Part shown: piece after piece, positions 63,379 through 64,000 of the stretch
How the letters are laid out: every line of letters starts with the position of its first letter
Position numbering within the stretch: the first letter of the stretch is position 1
Origin: Flavobacterium magnum
GTDB taxonomy: Bacteria; Bacteroidota; Bacteroidia; Flavobacteriales; Flavobacteriaceae
Length of the DNA: 64,000 bases
Direction of reading: 5' to 3'
Assembly: GCF_003055625.1 (NCBI RefSeq)
Contig: NZ_CP028811.1
Span: forward strand, 620,001-684,000
Made by a program: the position numbers and the translations under genes
The notes under the pieces: model-generated
The model's database searches: none
What the model saw: only the letters and a program-made list of their open reading frames with translations
Told to the model about the DNA's origin: nothing

Positions 63379-63945
63379 TTACTTTTTAAGTTCCGAAGCG
63401 ACCTTTTCAAGCTCGGCATACCAGTCTTCCCCAAATCTTCGGATCAGCGCTTCTTTTACGAATTTATACACCGGGACTTCGAGTTCGGCGCCAAGGGCAC
63501 AGGCCGGATCACAGATGTCCCAGCGGTCGTAATTAACTGCAGCAAACTCTGTAAAATCCTTTACGCGGATCGGATACAAATGACAGGAAACCGGTTTCTT
63601 CCAATCCACCACGCCCTGGTTGTAGGCCTGTTCAATCCCGCAAAGCGCGGTTTTCCCATCGAAAATCACATACGCGCAATCCTTGTTGTCAATCAGCGGG
63701 GTTTCGAGATCGTTATCTGTACCCACAATCCAGGTGCCCTGCGCTTCAATAGCCGCTATGCCTTCCTTACGCAGGAATGGCCTGACCTTCGGATAAATAC
63801 GTTCCAGAATTTTGGTCTCCTCTTCAATTAAGGGTGCGCCGGCATCGCCATCGACACAGCAGCCGCCATGGCAGGCGGACAGGTTGCAGACGAATTCATT
63901 CTGCAGGATCTCTTCCGAAACGATCGTTTTCCCTAATTGAAACAT
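63379..63945 (-). CDS. DUF3109 family protein
   Basis: 188 residues from the ATG at 63945 (MFQLGKTIVSEEILQNEFVC). Cysteines at 20, 25, 29 and 30 (VCNLSACHGGCCVDGDAG) and later ones (CAYVIF, CGIEQAY, PVSCHLYPIR, WDICDPACALG) suggest a zinc or Fe-S site, as in the related YkgJ-like families. Function unknown. A TTG start at 63960 lies upstream, but a TATATTTG promoter box sits at 63957-63950, so the ATG must be used; the leader would then be close to zero length. Confidence 0.9.
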   Translation of the reverse strand: MFQLGKTIVSEEILQNEFVCNLSACHGGCCVDGDAGAPLIEEETKILERIYPKVRPFLRKEGIAAIEAQGTWIVGTDNDLETPLIDNKDCAYVIFDGKTALCGIEQAYNQGVVDWKKPVSCHLYPIRVKDFTEFAAVNYDRWDICDPACALGAELEVPVYKFVKEALIRRFGEDWYAELEKVASELKK

Positions 63946-63949
63946 GCGG

Positions 63950-63957
63950 CAAATATA
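63950..63957 (-). promoter_or_regulatory. -7 element immediately upstream of DUF3109
   Basis: TATATTTG on the minus strand ends four bases before the ATG at 63945. No clear -33 element is visible in the remaining 43 bases. Confidence 0.55.
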
Positions 63958-64000
63958 CAACTCGGATTTTGATTTGAGCCCACGAATTGCACCCGGATAA

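Overview
The window reads as a contiguous piece of chromosome from a Bacteroidetes of the family Flavobacteriaceae, most likely Flavobacterium or a close relative. The signs are gliding-motility genes (gldE, gldD), four secreted proteins with C-terminal type IX secretion (T9SS) sorting domains, promoters with the Bacteroidetes -7 element TAnnTTTG (for rplU, TTG-N19-TATATTTG), few Shine-Dalgarno sequences, and flavobacterial families such as DUF3078, DUF3109, DUF3127 and DUF4301. I see no tRNA or rRNA gene, CRISPR array, insertion sequence, integrase or prophage. Most of it is core genome; the less ordinary parts are the large secreted proteins, some intergenic repeats and several RNA-level control elements.

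Layout. 0-7.5 kb: the 3' part of a giant T9SS-exported repeat protein that starts before the window. 7.5-11.3 kb: a JmjC-like cupin protein, bioB, a small membrane protein and ribF. 11.4-14.3 kb: a secreted M12B-like metalloprotease. 14.4-20.3 kb: tag, aat, a DUF3127 OB-fold protein with an SSB-like tail, a flavin reductase, a histidine kinase, a small lipoprotein, HIT-greA and a Rieske-like lipoprotein. 20.3-27.2 kb: a TonB-dependent receptor behind a TPP riboswitch, downstream of a tightly packed operon (PPTase, GGGP synthase, PnuC-type transporter, NadR-like kinase fused to DUF4301, arfB). 27.4-31.4 kb: ahcY, a lipoprotein, a T9SS protein, rplU-rpmA. 31.7-36.9 kb: two M16 peptidases, an EamA transporter, an HMA-domain lipoprotein. 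37.0-40.6 kb: mutY-ssb-gldE-gldD plus a 40-residue membrane protein. 40.7-42.9 kb: HU, a 30-residue very basic protein and RNase G. 43.1-54.0 kb: a T9SS protein, then the alpha-2-macroglobulin/pbpC pair. 54.2-59.3 kb: tadA, dxs, DUF3078, dgt and a 74-residue protein. 59.4-64.0 kb: nrdB-nrdA and a DUF3109 protein.

The genes fall into several functional groups. Periplasm and cell surface: T9SS cargo, gliding proteins, macroglobulin with PBP1C, the M16 pair. Vitamin and cofactor supply: biotin, FAD, thiamine uptake, PnuC with a NadR-like kinase, dxs. DNA and nucleotide metabolism: tag, mutY, ssb, dgt, nrdAB. Translation: rplU, rpmA, tadA, aat, arfB, the basic 30-residue protein. The points most worth a second look are a dispersed repeat that appears to have entered the signal-peptide codons of the thiamine receptor, three related repeat copies in intergenic regions (two of them inside apparent operons), a terminator-like hairpin in the greA leader, the kinase-DUF4301 fusion, the SSB-like tail on the DUF3127 protein, and two very short genes that simple gene calling would miss.
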